From Mycobacterium neglectum (GTDB lineage Bacteria > Actinomycetota > Actinomycetes > Mycobacteriales > Mycobacteriaceae), in contig NZ_NVQE01000005.1 of NCBI RefSeq assembly GCF_002591975.1, forward strand, positions 1-64,000: a stretch of DNA of 64,000 bases, in the 5' to 3' direction. The translations under genes were made by a program, and so were the position numbers. Below the pieces are notes generated by a model. It made no database searches. It saw only the letters and a program-made list of their open reading frames with translations, and was not told the DNA's origin. This document shows positions 24,115 to 32,368 of the stretch, piece by piece (within the stretch, counting starts at the first letter, position 1; each line of letters starts with the position of its first letter).

Positions 24115-25401
24115 ATGACCGCCGCCCCCGCGCAGCCCGAACGCGATGGCCTTCTCCGGCGTCTTGCCGGCGACAGCGGCTATCTCCTCAGTGGATTCCC
24201 GCTCGCGGTCGTCGGCTTCGTCATCATCGTGACCGGGCTGTCGGCCGGAGTCGGCCTGCTGGTCGTCGTCGTCGGCCTGCCCGTGCTGGCGCTGACCGTG
24301 CTGGTCGCGCGACTGCTCGCCGACATCGAGCGACTACGCATACCGGCGATACTTCGCCGACCGCGGACCCGGCCGACCTATCGGACATCGCAAGCGGGCG
24401 AGGGGATCTGGAACCGCATCACGACACCGCTGGCACAGACTCAGGGCTGGCTCGACGTCGCACATGCCCTCCTGCTCTTTCCGATCGCGGTGTTCACCTT
24501 CTGTGTCGCCGTCACGTGGTGGGCGGCGGCGATCGGCGGGACGTTCACCGTCGCGTGGGATTGGAGCATTCCGCGCGGACCGGACAACCAATCGCTCGCC
24601 CAGCTGATCGGGCTCGGCGACAGCGCGTTCGCCAGAATCGCCTTTCAAACGGCCATCGGGCTGGTCTGCCTGGTCACTCTTCCGGCGGTGATGCGGCTAT
24701 GCGCGCTGGCCCAGGCCGGATTCAGTCGCCTTCTGCTGACCGGGGTCGCCGAGATGCGCGAGACAATCACCGTGCTGACCGACCAGAAGGCCGCGGCGGT
24801 GTCCGCGGAGGCGGTTGCGCTGCGAAAGCTGGAGCGGGACATGCACGACGGTCCCCAGCAGCGGCTCGTCCGACTGGCGATGGACCTGGGCCGGGCCCAG
24901 CAACAGCTCGATAGCGATCCCGAGGCGCTGCGGGGCACCCTGGCCGAGGCGGTCGACCAAACCCGGGAAACGCTCGACGAGCTCCGCGCGCTCTCCCGCG
25001 GGATCGCGCCACCGGTGCTGGCCGACCGCGGCCTACCCAGCGCGTTGGCCGCACTCGCCGGCCGGTGCACCGTCCCCGTCGAATTGGTGGTCGACGCCGA
25101 TCTCGGCCAACCGCACGGTCGGCTCGACGCGGCTGTCGAGAACACCGCGTACTTCACCGTCTCGGAGGCACTCACCAACGTCGCCAAGCACAGCGGAGCG
25201 ACCAACTGCTGGGTGACGGTCGCCAACGGGCCTGGCCGGCTGGCGGTGCAGATCGTCGACGACGGCAGTGGCGGTGCGCACGTCGCCAAGGGGCACGGCC
25301 TGAGCGGACTTGCCGATCGGGTGACGTCCACCGGTGGTGCGCTCACCGTCGTCAGTCCGGCGGGTGGGCCGACCGAGATCAAGGTGGAGCTGCCGTGCTG
25401 A
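24115..25401 (+). CDS. NarL-type sensor histidine kinase with N-terminal membrane sensor domain
   Basis: This 428-residue protein has an N-terminal module with four hydrophobic segments (residues about 20-205, similar to the putative-sensor family). A HisKA_3 dimerisation box follows, ERDMHDGPQQRLVRLAMDL (phospho-His about residue 244), then an ATPase domain with VSEALTNVAKHSGA, VDDGSGGAHVAKGHGLSGLADRV. All catalytic motifs are present. The ATG at 24115 is supported by AGGG or a -10 box just upstream. It overlaps its response regulator by seven bases, so the pair is coupled. Confidence 0.93.
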   Translation: MTAAPAQPERDGLLRRLAGDSGYLLSGFPLAVVGFVIIVTGLSAGVGLLVVVVGLPVLALTVLVARLLADIERLRIPAILRRPRTRPTYRTSQAGEGIWNRITTPLAQTQGWLDVAHALLLFPIAVFTFCVAVTWWAAAIGGTFTVAWDWSIPRGPDNQSLAQLIGLGDSAFARIAFQTAIGLVCLVTLPAVMRLCALAQAGFSRLLLTGVAEMRETITVLTDQKAAAVSAEAVALRKLERDMHDGPQQRLVRLAMDLGRAQQQLDSDPEALRGTLAEAVDQTRETLDELRALSRGIAPPVLADRGLPSALAALAGRCTVPVELVVDADLGQPHGRLDAAVENTAYFTVSEALTNVAKHSGATNCWVTVANGPGRLAVQIVDDGSGGAHVAKGHGLSGLADRVTSTGGALTVVSPAGGPTEIKVELPC

Positions 25402-26042
25402 GAGTCGTGGTGGCAGATGACTCAGTCCTGCTGCGGGAAGGACTGATTCGGCTGCTGTCGGAGAACGGCCACGACGTCGTCTCGGCGGTCGGCGACGGAC
25501 CGTCGCTGGTGCACGCCATCGAGCAGCACACCCCGGACATCTCGGTCGTGGACGTCCGGATGCCGCCGTCGCACACCGACGAGGGCCTGCGCGCCGCAGT
25601 CGAGGCCCGCCAGCGCGTCCCCGGCTCCCCGGTGCTGGTGTTGTCTCAGTACGTCGAGTTGTCCTACGCCGACGACCTGCTGGCCGACCGGGTCGGCGGC
25701 GTCGGCTATCTGCTGAAAGACCGGGTCGCGGCCGTCGCCGAGTTCCTCGACGCGCTGGGTCGAGTGGCCGCCGGCGGCATGGTGCTCGACCCCGAGGTGG
25801 TGTCCCAACTGCTTGTACGTCGCCGTCGCAACGACCCGCTGAAGGAGCTGACCCCGCGCGAGCGCGAAGTGCTCGCGCTGATGGCCGAGGGTCGTTCCAA
25901 TGTGAACATCGCCCGCACCCTGGTGATCGCCGACGGCTCGGTCGAGAAGCATGTGCGCAACATCTTCGCCAAGCTGACACTGCCACCCGATCTCGAACAG
26001 AACCGCCGGGTGCTGGCCGTGTTGGCATATCTCAGCGGCTAG
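25395..26042 (+). CDS. NarL/LuxR-family response regulator
   Basis: This 215-residue regulator has a receiver (VVVADDSVLLREGLIRLL at the N-terminus, phospho-Asp in SVVDVRMPPSHTDEG, Lys in YLLKDRV) and a C-terminal LuxR helix-turn-helix (LTPREREVLALMAEGRSNVNIA, SVEKHVRNIFAKL). I placed the start at the GTG at 25395, overlapping the kinase stop; frames further upstream are antisense noise. It is closely similar across its length to the regulator at 36760-37446, including RMPPxHxxEG, so the two are paralogues. Confidence 0.94.
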   Translation: MLRVVVADDSVLLREGLIRLLSENGHDVVSAVGDGPSLVHAIEQHTPDISVVDVRMPPSHTDEGLRAAVEARQRVPGSPVLVLSQYVELSYADDLLADRVGGVGYLLKDRVAAVAEFLDALGRVAAGGMVLDPEVVSQLLVRRRRNDPLKELTPREREVLALMAEGRSNVNIARTLVIADGSVEKHVRNIFAKLTLPPDLEQNRRVLAVLAYLSG

Positions 26043-26097
26043 ACGACCCGTGTGACCTGCGTCTTACTCGCCAGCCCTAGTATTTGAGTGATCGTTC

Positions 26098-26103
26098 TAC
26101 TAT
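26098..26103 (+). promoter_or_regulatory. TACTAT -10 box upstream of F420-type reductase
   Basis: This good TANNNT match sits 11 bases before the ATG at 26115 in an otherwise empty 72-base gap. The predicted transcript would have a leader of only a few bases and no ribosome site is visible. Confidence 0.38.
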
Positions 26104-26114
26104 CGTCGCTAACC

Positions 26115-26564
26115 ATGGCAACGAAGAGTGTGGACAAGGCGCGGCGCAAGTTCCGGTTCGAGCGAAACATGGGTCGTATCGTGATGAACCCGTTGGTGAC
26201 GGCGCTGGACCGCCTTGGCATCCGTTCGTCACTGGTGGTCGAGCTCGAAACCATCGGTCGCAAGTCGTCAGAACCGCGCCGGGTGCCATTGGCCGGCCGT
26301 ATCGACGGCAACGACCTGTGGGTCATCTCTCAACACGGCCGCCGCGCCGGCTGGGCACACAACATCGCCGCCAACCCGAATGTCCGAGTGCGGGTGAACA
26401 ACGAATGGCGCACCGGCACTGCAACTTTCGAACCAGATGACGATGTGCGCTCCCGAGCTCGCAGCTTCGGCGGCGGCGGACGGTTCGGGCAGTCGGCGAC
26501 CGCATTGACGATGCGCGCGATGGAGAGTGACCCGATCTCGGTGCGGATCGCCTTCGCGGGGTGA
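26115..26564 (+). CDS. Nitroreductase/deazaflavin (F420)-dependent family protein
   Basis: This 149-residue protein has the DDN-like split-barrel fold. The signature LETIGRKSSEPRRVPLAGRIDGNDLWVISQHGRRAGWAHNI spans the cofactor-phosphate site and the GWAHN segment near residue 82. Such enzymes use F420H2 to reduce quinones or nitro compounds. The ATG at 26115 is the first start with a family-like N-terminus. It is a single gene downstream of the NarL-type pair, and two other proteins of the family are encoded at 48.3-49.1 kb. Confidence 0.83.
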   Translation: MATKSVDKARRKFRFERNMGRIVMNPLVTALDRLGIRSSLVVELETIGRKSSEPRRVPLAGRIDGNDLWVISQHGRRAGWAHNIAANPNVRVRVNNEWRTGTATFEPDDDVRSRARSFGGGGRFGQSATALTMRAMESDPISVRIAFAG

Positions 26565-26634
26565 CCGTGGCACCTCCTGTTTCGACCTGACTTGTGCGGG
26601 TAGTCCCCCCGCGTCGGGAGGAAACGGAGGAAGT

Positions 26635-27057
26635 GTGAACAAGCAGCTAAGAACCGCAGTCGCCGTGTTCGGTGGCGCCGCCGCAATGACATTGATGGTC
26701 GGCTGCGGCGGTGGCGATGAAGGCGAATCGACCAGCACCACCAGCACGACCGAATCGACTTCGGCGACAACGACCACCACCGCTCCGGCGACGACTGCCG
26801 CGCCGGGTGGCACTGGCACGGTTCCCGGTGGACCCACCGGCGGTGGCGGCGCAGATGGTGGCGGCGGCACGATCCCGGGCGGCCCCACCGGGGGCGGCGG
26901 CCCGGATGGCGGCGGCGGCACGATTCCCGGTGGCCCCACGGGCAGTGGCGGTCCCGGCGGAGGCGGCGGCACGATCCCCGGCGGCCCGTCAGGCGGCGGC
27001 GGCCCGGGTGGTGGGGGCGGTTGTGTTCCCGGTGTGGGCTGCGTCGAGGTTCCGTAG
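26635..27057 (+). CDS. Gly/Pro-rich repeat lipoprotein
   Basis: This 140-residue exported protein has a signal peptide with lipobox LMVGC (Cys24), a Thr/Ser-rich stalk (residues 31-57), then four tandem 17-residue repeats of the form TIPGGPTGGGGPDGGGG (residues 62-129). It ends with two cysteines (C130, C136). The GTG at 26635 has GGAGG four bases upstream and another GGGAGG further up. It looks like a lipid-anchored, extended cell-surface spacer. I do not recognise a functional domain, and the low-complexity part may vary between strains. Confidence 0.75.
   Translation: MNKQLRTAVAVFGGAAAMTLMVGCGGGDEGESTSTTSTTESTSATTTTTAPATTAAPGGTGTVPGGPTGGGGADGGGGTIPGGPTGGGGPDGGGGTIPGGPTGSGGPGGGGGTIPGGPSGGGGPGGGGGCVPGVGCVEVP
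26818..27021 (+). repeat. Four tandem 51-bp repeats in the lipoprotein gene
   Basis: Four in-frame copies of a 51-bp unit each encode 17 residues starting TVP or TIP. The copies differ at several third positions and a few codons, so the array is not brand new. The length keeps the frame, so copy-number change would lengthen or shorten the protein without destroying it. Confidence 0.7.
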
Positions 27058-27067
27058 TCCTTGCTGA

Positions 27068-27140
27068 CCGACATCGAGTGTCGGGATATGTCACGCGATC
27101 TCGTCGAAATAGCGTGTGACGACCCGACACTCGGTGTCGG
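27068..27140. repeat. Long inverted repeat with 18-base arms
   Basis: Arms at 27068-27085 and 27123-27140 pair at 17 of 18 positions, the exception being a G-U pair. Inside, gtcac and gtgac plus cgc/gcg continue the stem with a small bulge, so nearly all 73 bases can fold. It starts 10 bases after the lipoprotein stop. A terminator is possible, although only an AT-rich ctatttatt follows. The remainder of 27141-27316 holds only a weak TTG-started frame of 71 codons (27061-27276) that I do not accept. Confidence 0.65.
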
Positions 27141-27316
27141 CGCCGATCTATTTATTGACCCAATGAGCTTTGTCCCCAACGGGCCCAAGGCCGGCGCATG
27201 GACATCTACGCGCCCACTGCCGAACATGGCAACGGAATTCGCGGCGGCCGATGAGCTCAATCCGGACCCCGACTGATCGCGGAATAATGTCCGCTCGACA
27301 GCGGTTCGAGCTGTTG

Positions 27317-28132
27317 ATGCGTTACGGAATTTATGTCCCGTCGTTCGGCCCATATGGAGAGCCTGCCGTCCTTCGCGATCTGGCGATCGCCGCGGAAACC
27401 GCAGGATGGCACGGATTTTTCATGTGGGATCTGCTCAGCCCGGACGACTACGACCCTCCGGTTGCCGATCCGTGGGTGGCGCTGGCCGCGATAGCCCAGG
27501 CGACCAGCACGATTCGCCTCGGGCCGATGGTCGTTCCACTACCGCGGCGCCGACCGGCGAAACTCGCACTCGAAGCGAGCACGCTGCAGTCGCTGTCCAA
27601 CGGACGGCTGATCCTTGGGCTGGGTACCGGAGTCGGCTGGGACTACACACGTTTCGGCGAAGGCTCGAGGCGGTCAGAACTCGCAGCAAAGCTCGACGAT
27701 GGCGCCGCGCTGCTTCATCAGTTGCTTTCCGGCGAGCCCGTCGAACATGACGGGCCGTACTACAAGGCCACCGGTGTCCGCTTTCCGCCCACCGACGTTC
27801 CAGTGTGGACCAGCGGGTTCTGGCCGCGAAAGGGCCCGGTTCGAGGCGCACACGGAGCCCATGGACTCTTCCCGCAGATTCGCGATGAGACGGAGGACTT
27901 TCGGCTCCCCACACCGACTGAGCTCCAATCGATACGCGCCGAGTTCGTCGACAACGGCGGGCGGCCCGACGCTGACATCGCGATCTGGACGCCGAATGAC
28001 GCCAAAGCACCATCGGCCTCACGTGCCGAAGAGTTTGAACAGGCCGGGGCCACCTGGTGGTTCCAAGACGGCTCCGAACTCTCGCCAGCCGAGCTGAAGA
28101 ACCGGATCGCCGCTGGGCCGCCGATACGCTGA
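27317..28132 (+). CDS. LLM-class (luciferase-like) flavin/F420-dependent oxidoreductase
   Basis: This 271-residue TIM-barrel protein has YGIYVPSFGPYGEPAVLRDLA at the start, GFFMWDLL, IRLGPMVVPLPRR, and LSNGRLILGLGTG around residue 100, all diagnostic of the LLM family. It is somewhat shorter than F420-dependent members of about 280-340 residues. I prefer the ATG at 27317 because it begins at the conserved strand; an ATG at 27287 adds ten residues. The substrate is unknown. It stands alone and is convergent with the nitronate monooxygenase gene. Confidence 0.85.
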   Translation: MRYGIYVPSFGPYGEPAVLRDLAIAAETAGWHGFFMWDLLSPDDYDPPVADPWVALAAIAQATSTIRLGPMVVPLPRRRPAKLALEASTLQSLSNGRLILGLGTGVGWDYTRFGEGSRRSELAAKLDDGAALLHQLLSGEPVEHDGPYYKATGVRFPPTDVPVWTSGFWPRKGPVRGAHGAHGLFPQIRDETEDFRLPTPTELQSIRAEFVDNGGRPDADIAIWTPNDAKAPSASRAEEFEQAGATWWFQDGSELSPAELKNRIAAGPPIR

Positions 28133-28216
28133 TCGGCCGAACCGCCGCCGAGCGCACGGTTGTCCGCGGGGTCTGTCGCGTTTCATGTACGACAAGCGTG
28201 CGTTGGTGCGCCGCCC

Positions 28217-29335
28217 CTAGTCCGGCAGTGAGTTGCTCAGCCGCTCCGTCGCGGCCAGGTAGTCCTCGATGAATTCGCGCACGACCTCGCGCGCCGGCTT
28301 CACCTTGTTCATCAGCCCGACGCCCTGCCCGACGAAGTAGGTGGCCAACGCCTGGGCACCCGGATGCCCCTGCGCCGCAAGCACATCGACGCGGCGGATG
28401 ACCGGCTCGGCCAGCATCGACTGCAGCGGCAGCGGCAATGTCTGGTGGCCGCCCTCGTGCGGCTGCCAGGCATCGGTCCAGTCGGACACCAGCTGCCGGG
28501 CCGGCTTGCCGGTGCGACCCGTGGAGCGAATGGTGTCGCGCGACGATGCGGCCAGGAACTTCCGCACGGTGTGGGGGGCCGTCTCGGCCTCCTCGGTCGT
28601 CAGCCACACCGACCCGGTCCACGCTCCGGCGGCCCCCATCGCGACGCAGCCCGCCATCTGCCTGCCCGTGACGATCCCGCCGGCCGCCAATACCGGTACC
28701 GCGTCGCCAATCGCCTCTAGAACCTCCGGGATCAACACCAGCGTCGTCACCTCACCGCAGTGCCCGCCGGCCTCGGTGCCCTGGGCGACGATCAAGTCCA
28801 CTCCCGCGGCGACCTGCTTGACTGCGTGCTCCTTGGCGCCGACCAGCGCCGCGACGGGAACCCCGCGCTCCTTGCCCGCGTCGATCATGTAGTCCGGCGG
28901 TACGCCCAGCGCATTCGCGATCAGCTTGATCGGATGACTGAATGCCACCTCGAGCAGGTCCTTGCCGGTGTCACCGGACAGGAACGACGGGCCCGTCCGA
29001 GGCGACGCCTCTGGTTCGATGTCGTGCGCCGCGAGCAGGTCGGCGATGAATCCGCGATAGTCCTCGGGGATGCGGGCGGCCAACTCGCCTCGCGCCAGGT
29101 TCTCGCCCTTGCCCTCGAACTTGGCAGGCACGATCAGGTCGACGCCATACGACTTGCCGCCGACGTGGTCGTCGATCCATGCCAGCTCCTGGTCCAGGGT
29201 CTCGGGCGTGTAGGCCGTTCCGCCGAGAACGCCGAACCCGCCGGCGTTGGTCACGGCAGCGACGACGTCGCGGCAGTGGCTGAACGCGAAGAGCGGAAAA
29301 TCGATGCCGAACTGCTCACAAATAGCGGGCTTCAT
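28217..29335 (-). CDS. Nitronate monooxygenase / 2-nitropropane dioxygenase-family protein
   Basis: This 372-residue FMN TIM-barrel enzyme has FAFSHCRDVVAAVTNAGGFGVLGG near the N-terminus, AGVDLIVAQGTEAGGHCG (about residue 185) and VLAAGGIVTGRQM, the FMN-phosphate site. The conserved His of nitronate monooxygenases is in GGHCG. The start is the ATG at 29335; the frame upstream is antisense. It follows the frameshifted hydrolase by 13 bases and could be the last gene of the mtnP operon. Physiological substrates of this group are often unclear. Confidence 0.88.
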   Translation of the reverse strand: MKPAICEQFGIDFPLFAFSHCRDVVAAVTNAGGFGVLGGTAYTPETLDQELAWIDDHVGGKSYGVDLIVPAKFEGKGENLARGELAARIPEDYRGFIADLLAAHDIEPEASPRTGPSFLSGDTGKDLLEVAFSHPIKLIANALGVPPDYMIDAGKERGVPVAALVGAKEHAVKQVAAGVDLIVAQGTEAGGHCGEVTTLVLIPEVLEAIGDAVPVLAAGGIVTGRQMAGCVAMGAAGAWTGSVWLTTEEAETAPHTVRKFLAASSRDTIRSTGRTGKPARQLVSDWTDAWQPHEGGHQTLPLPLQSMLAEPVIRRVDVLAAQGHPGAQALATYFVGQGVGLMNKVKPAREVVREFIEDYLAATERLSNSLPD

Positions 29336-29348
29336 CCCACCAGTATTA

Positions 29349-30237
29349 CTAGGTGACACCTGTCGCCGACAGGAAGCCGTCGATCTCGGCGAGCATCTGG
29401 TGCCCGTCCTGCAGTTCGCGGTCGTTGTGTCCCGCCCCCGGCACCAGCACGTACCGCTTGGGCTCGTTGGCCGCGTCATAGAGTCGTCTGCTCAGGGCTG
29501 CGGGAACGATGTCGTCGCGATCGCCCGCGATCACCATGACCGGCACGCGCACCGACCCGATCCGATCGATCGACGGATACCTGTCCGCCAGCAGCCACCG
29601 CACCGGCAGCCACGGGTAGTGCATCGCGCCCACGTCGGGCAGGGATGTGAACGGCGACCGCAGGATCACCGCCGCGGGCGGCGTATCGACAGAGGCCGCG
29701 GGCGGCGTATCGACAGAGGCCGCGGGCGGCGTATCGACCGATGCCGCGGGCGGCGTATCGACCGCGAGGCCGACAGTGACTGCGGCGCCTAGGGATTCGC
29801 CGAAGTACACGATCTTCTCGACGCCGGGCTGTGCCGCCAGCCATGCCTGCGCGGCACGCGCATCGGCCGCCGTCCCGTCTTCGGAAGGCTTACCCGGGTT
29901 GCCGCCGTAGCCGCGGTAGTCGAACAGCAATACCGAAAGGCCCATCCTGTTCAGCGCTGCGGCCAGCTCGATGCGATCTGAGCGGTCGCCGCCGTTGCCG
30001 TTGCACACCAGCACTGCGGGCCGCCTCACCGGGCACTGGGAAATACCAAGCACCCAAACGGATTCCGTCGTCAGTTTCGAGAACGACGTCCTGGCCGTTG
30101 GGCAACATCGCCGCCGCGGGCGGCACCGGGCCCGGCGACGGGAAGTAGATCAGCCGTCGCTGCTGCGACCACACCAATGCCAGCAGACCCGATGCCACGA
30201 GCGCGACGATAGCGACAACGACCGCGAAGCGCTGCAT
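29349..30237 (-). pseudogene. Alpha/beta hydrolase, frameshifted, with internal minisatellite
   Basis: One protein is split over two frames. The first (from the ATG at 30237) encodes a membrane anchor, RRLIYFPSP and LETDDGIRLGAWYFPVPGE. The second picks up with RRPAVLVCNGNGG, LLFDYRGYGGNPG, nucleophile motif YFGESLGAAV, VMVIAGDRDDIVP and the catalytic His in GAGHND. One extra base near 30020-30028 explains the break. Four copies of an 8-residue repeat follow the nucleophile elbow. The ATG directly abuts the galE-like stop. It may be a real pseudogene, a phase-variable gene or a sequencing error in GC-rich DNA. Confidence 0.8.
29671..29766. repeat. 24-bp minisatellite, four copies
   Basis: Four direct copies of a 24-bp unit beginning gccgcgggcggcgtatcgac run at 29671, 29695, 29719 and 29743. 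The first two are identical and the last two differ only in their final bases. Each encodes VDTPPAAS inside the hydrolase, between the Ser nucleophile helix and the next strand. This is a VNTR-like locus. Confidence 0.9.
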
Positions 30238-31299
30238 CTATACCCGTAGTGGTGCGAACGCGAACTCGCGCAGGCCGTCGCGCGGATCGACCGCCGCATG
30301 AAATCCCAGCAGCCGCGCCGCTTTCGCAGGGTCGGCGACGATGTGGCGGACATCGCCGCTGCGGTACTGCCCGGTGACCACCGGGGCGGCAGCCTGATGT
30401 CGCCGCCGGGGCGGCTCCGCGGCACCGCGTGCGTCGCACAATTCGGACGCCACCTCCATGATCGAGATCGGCCGACCGGAGCAGACGTTGAACGCGTCGA
30501 ATCCCTCGCGCGCGGTTTCCACCGATGCCACGTTGGCCGCCGCGATGTCGTCGACGTGCACGAAGTCCCGCATCTGGCCGCCGTCTTCGAAAACCCTTGG
30601 CACGTCTCCCGATTCCAGCTCCGAACGGAAGATCGCCGCAACCCCGGAGTAGGGGGTGTCACGCGGCATGTGCGGACCGTACACATTGTGATAGCGCAAC
30701 GCGACGACCGCGCCGCCGCTGGCTTCGGACCAGGCCAGCGCGTAGTGCTCCTGCGCGGTCTTGCTCGCCGCGTAGAGGCTGCGCGGCCGCAGCGGCGCGT
30801 CCTCCCCCACCAGCAGCCAGGCAACCGTCGCACCGCAGATCGGGCAGCGGTGCTCGAACACCCCGGCGTCGAGGTCGGCCCGTGCGCGCGGCAGTGGGTC
30901 GACCGGGCCGTGCTCGGCGCAGTCGTATCGGCCCTGGCCGTAGACCACCATTGACGATGCCAGCACCAGCCGCCTGCAGTCCGCGGCGAACATCTCGGCG
31001 AGCAGGACCGCAGTGCCGAAATCGTTGTGGCTTCCGTACGAGGGTGCGTCCGCTGCGTTCACCCCTGCGCCCACCACGGCCGCCTGGTGGCACACCACGT
31101 CGACGCCATCCAGCAGTGGCGCCAGCGCGGACGCGTCACGGATGTCGAGCACCTGGCAGTCCGGCGGCGGCTCCGCGCCGTGGCCGTGCGCGGCGGGAAG
31201 CATCGCGTCGACGGCGACGACGTCGTGGCCCGCGTCGCGCAGCGCGGCACCGACCCGGGTCCCGATGAACCCGGCCGCACCGGTCAGCAGAACTCTCAC
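30238..31299 (-). CDS. NAD-dependent sugar epimerase/dehydratase (GalE3-like)
   Basis: This 353-residue extended SDR has LLTGAAGFIGTRVGAAL at the N-terminus, SSMVVYGQG, catalytic YAASK (YxxxK) near residue 177, and RYHNVYGPHMPRDTPYSGVAAIF. A Cys/His-rich insertion (EHRCPICG, with DCAEHG before it) precedes the active-site Tyr and looks like a small zinc knuckle. The GTG at 31299 overlaps the mtnP stop as GTGA. From memory it matches M. tuberculosis galE3 beside Rv0535. The nucleotide-sugar substrate is unknown. Confidence 0.86.
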   Translation of the reverse strand: MRVLLTGAAGFIGTRVGAALRDAGHDVVAVDAMLPAAHGHGAEPPPDCQVLDIRDASALAPLLDGVDVVCHQAAVVGAGVNAADAPSYGSHNDFGTAVLLAEMFAADCRRLVLASSMVVYGQGRYDCAEHGPVDPLPRARADLDAGVFEHRCPICGATVAWLLVGEDAPLRPRSLYAASKTAQEHYALAWSEASGGAVVALRYHNVYGPHMPRDTPYSGVAAIFRSELESGDVPRVFEDGGQMRDFVHVDDIAAANVASVETAREGFDAFNVCSGRPISIMEVASELCDARGAAEPPRRRHQAAAPVVTGQYRSGDVRHIVADPAKAARLLGFHAAVDPRDGLREFAFAPLRV

Positions 31300-32072
31300 G
31301 GCAGATCGATGGGAAGTTGGACACCCTCGTGCGGCTGGCAGTGCGTGCACGTCTGCTCGAGGGAAACTCGATCGATAGCCTCGTGCATGAGCTTCTTGAA
31401 CGGCACCATGTTGCGTTCGAACTCGGCGAAGACGTCAACAGCCCGAACAGCGCTTCCGCTGTCGATACCCGCGTCCAGATCTGTCACCAAAGCGATAGCC
31501 GCATAACACATTTCGAGCTCACGGGCCAAGACCGCCTCCGGGTATCCGGTCATGTTGACCAGACTGAACCCCTGGTTGGCGAACCATCGGCTTTCGGCCC
31601 GAGTCGAGAATCGCGGCCCCTGCACCACCACCATCGTGCCGCCGTCCACCACGCCGGGCAGGTCGGCCACGGCGGCACGCAGTGTCGGGCAGTACGGGTC
31701 GGCGAACCCGACGTGGATTCCGCCGGAGTCGAAATACGTGTCGTCACGACCGCTGGTGCGGTCGACCAATTGGTCGGGCACCACCATTGCGCCGGGACCA
31801 AGCTCCGCGGTCAGACTGCCGACCGCGCACGGTCCGAAGATCCGTCGGACACCGAGGGCACGCAATGCCCACATGTTGGCGCGGTACGGCACGGTGTGCG
31901 GCGAGAATTCGTGCCCGGCGCCATGCCGTGGCAGGAAGGCGACCTCATGGGCGCCGACGGTGCCGACGGTGATCGAGGCACTCGGCTCGCCATAGGGAGT
32001 GTCCAGGTTGATGGCGCGGGCGTCGGACCCGAAGAAGGTATAGAACCCGCTGCCGCCGATGACTCCGAGCAA
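31296..32072 (-). CDS. mtnP: S-methyl-5'-thioadenosine phosphorylase (or related purine phosphorylase)
   Basis: This 258-residue PNP/MTAP-family 2 enzyme cleaves methylthioadenosine (or a related purine nucleoside) with phosphate in the cytoplasm. Evidence includes IGGSGFY at the N-terminus, FLPRHGAGHEFSPHTVPYRAN (phosphate site), GPRFSTRAES and LVNMTGYPEAVLARE near residue 185. It starts with TTG, six bases after the small upstream gene. It heads the epimerase/hydrolase cluster with which it is coupled. Substrate choice between MTA and other purines cannot be read by eye. Confidence 0.92.
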   Translation of the reverse strand: MLGVIGGSGFYTFFGSDARAINLDTPYGEPSASITVGTVGAHEVAFLPRHGAGHEFSPHTVPYRANMWALRALGVRRIFGPCAVGSLTAELGPGAMVVPDQLVDRTSGRDDTYFDSGGIHVGFADPYCPTLRAAVADLPGVVDGGTMVVVQGPRFSTRAESRWFANQGFSLVNMTGYPEAVLARELEMCYAAIALVTDLDAGIDSGSAVRAVDVFAEFERNMVPFKKLMHEAIDRVSLEQTCTHCQPHEGVQLPIDLP

Positions 32073-32078
32073 GGGCCG

Positions 32079-32297
32079 CTACTCGCCCGGGGTTTCGTCC
32101 TCGACCGGCCGCGACGCACGCCGAGCCCCGTCGCGGATTTCGAATACGTCGGTCGCGAAACCGCCGATGGCGTTTGCGACGTCCTTGACTGCGGTGGTGA
32201 TGATCGAAGCCACGTCGCCGACGGTCGACGCGCCCGACCCGACGATCTCCTGCATTGCGTCCTTGCGGATCTCGGTCTTACTGAGTCGCTCCTCCAT
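32079..32297 (-). CDS. Small conserved-looking protein of unknown function
   Basis: This 72-residue protein starts [20 protein letters not shown] and has a central amphipathic/hydrophobic stretch ([30 protein letters not shown]). It ends in charged residues. It is six bases upstream of mtnP and divergent from menA, so it is the first gene of that operon. I recognise no domain. Codon pattern and spacing support it being a true gene. Confidence 0.62.
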   Translation of the reverse strand: MEERLSKTEIRKDAMQEIVGSGASTVGDVASIITTAVKDVANAIGGFATDVFEIRDGARRASRPVEDETPGE

Positions 32298-32368
32298 GTG
32301 ATCAGTCTGCCACGGCTAGGAGTGCCGGACTCACGGACGAAAGCAACCATCGTGCAAGACTTGCATTC

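Noticed and set aside
23002..26042. Assignment of the two-component pairs to named mycobacterial systems
   Set aside because: The motifs prove the families but not orthology, so no gene symbols were given.
27061..27276. Plus-strand frame of 71 codons starting with TTG between the lipoprotein and LLM genes
   Set aside because: It runs through both arms of the long inverted repeat, has no ribosome site and no family-like features.
29671..29766. Possible CRISPR-like repeats
   Set aside because: The copies are directly adjacent without spacers and stay in frame inside a coding region; it is a minisatellite.
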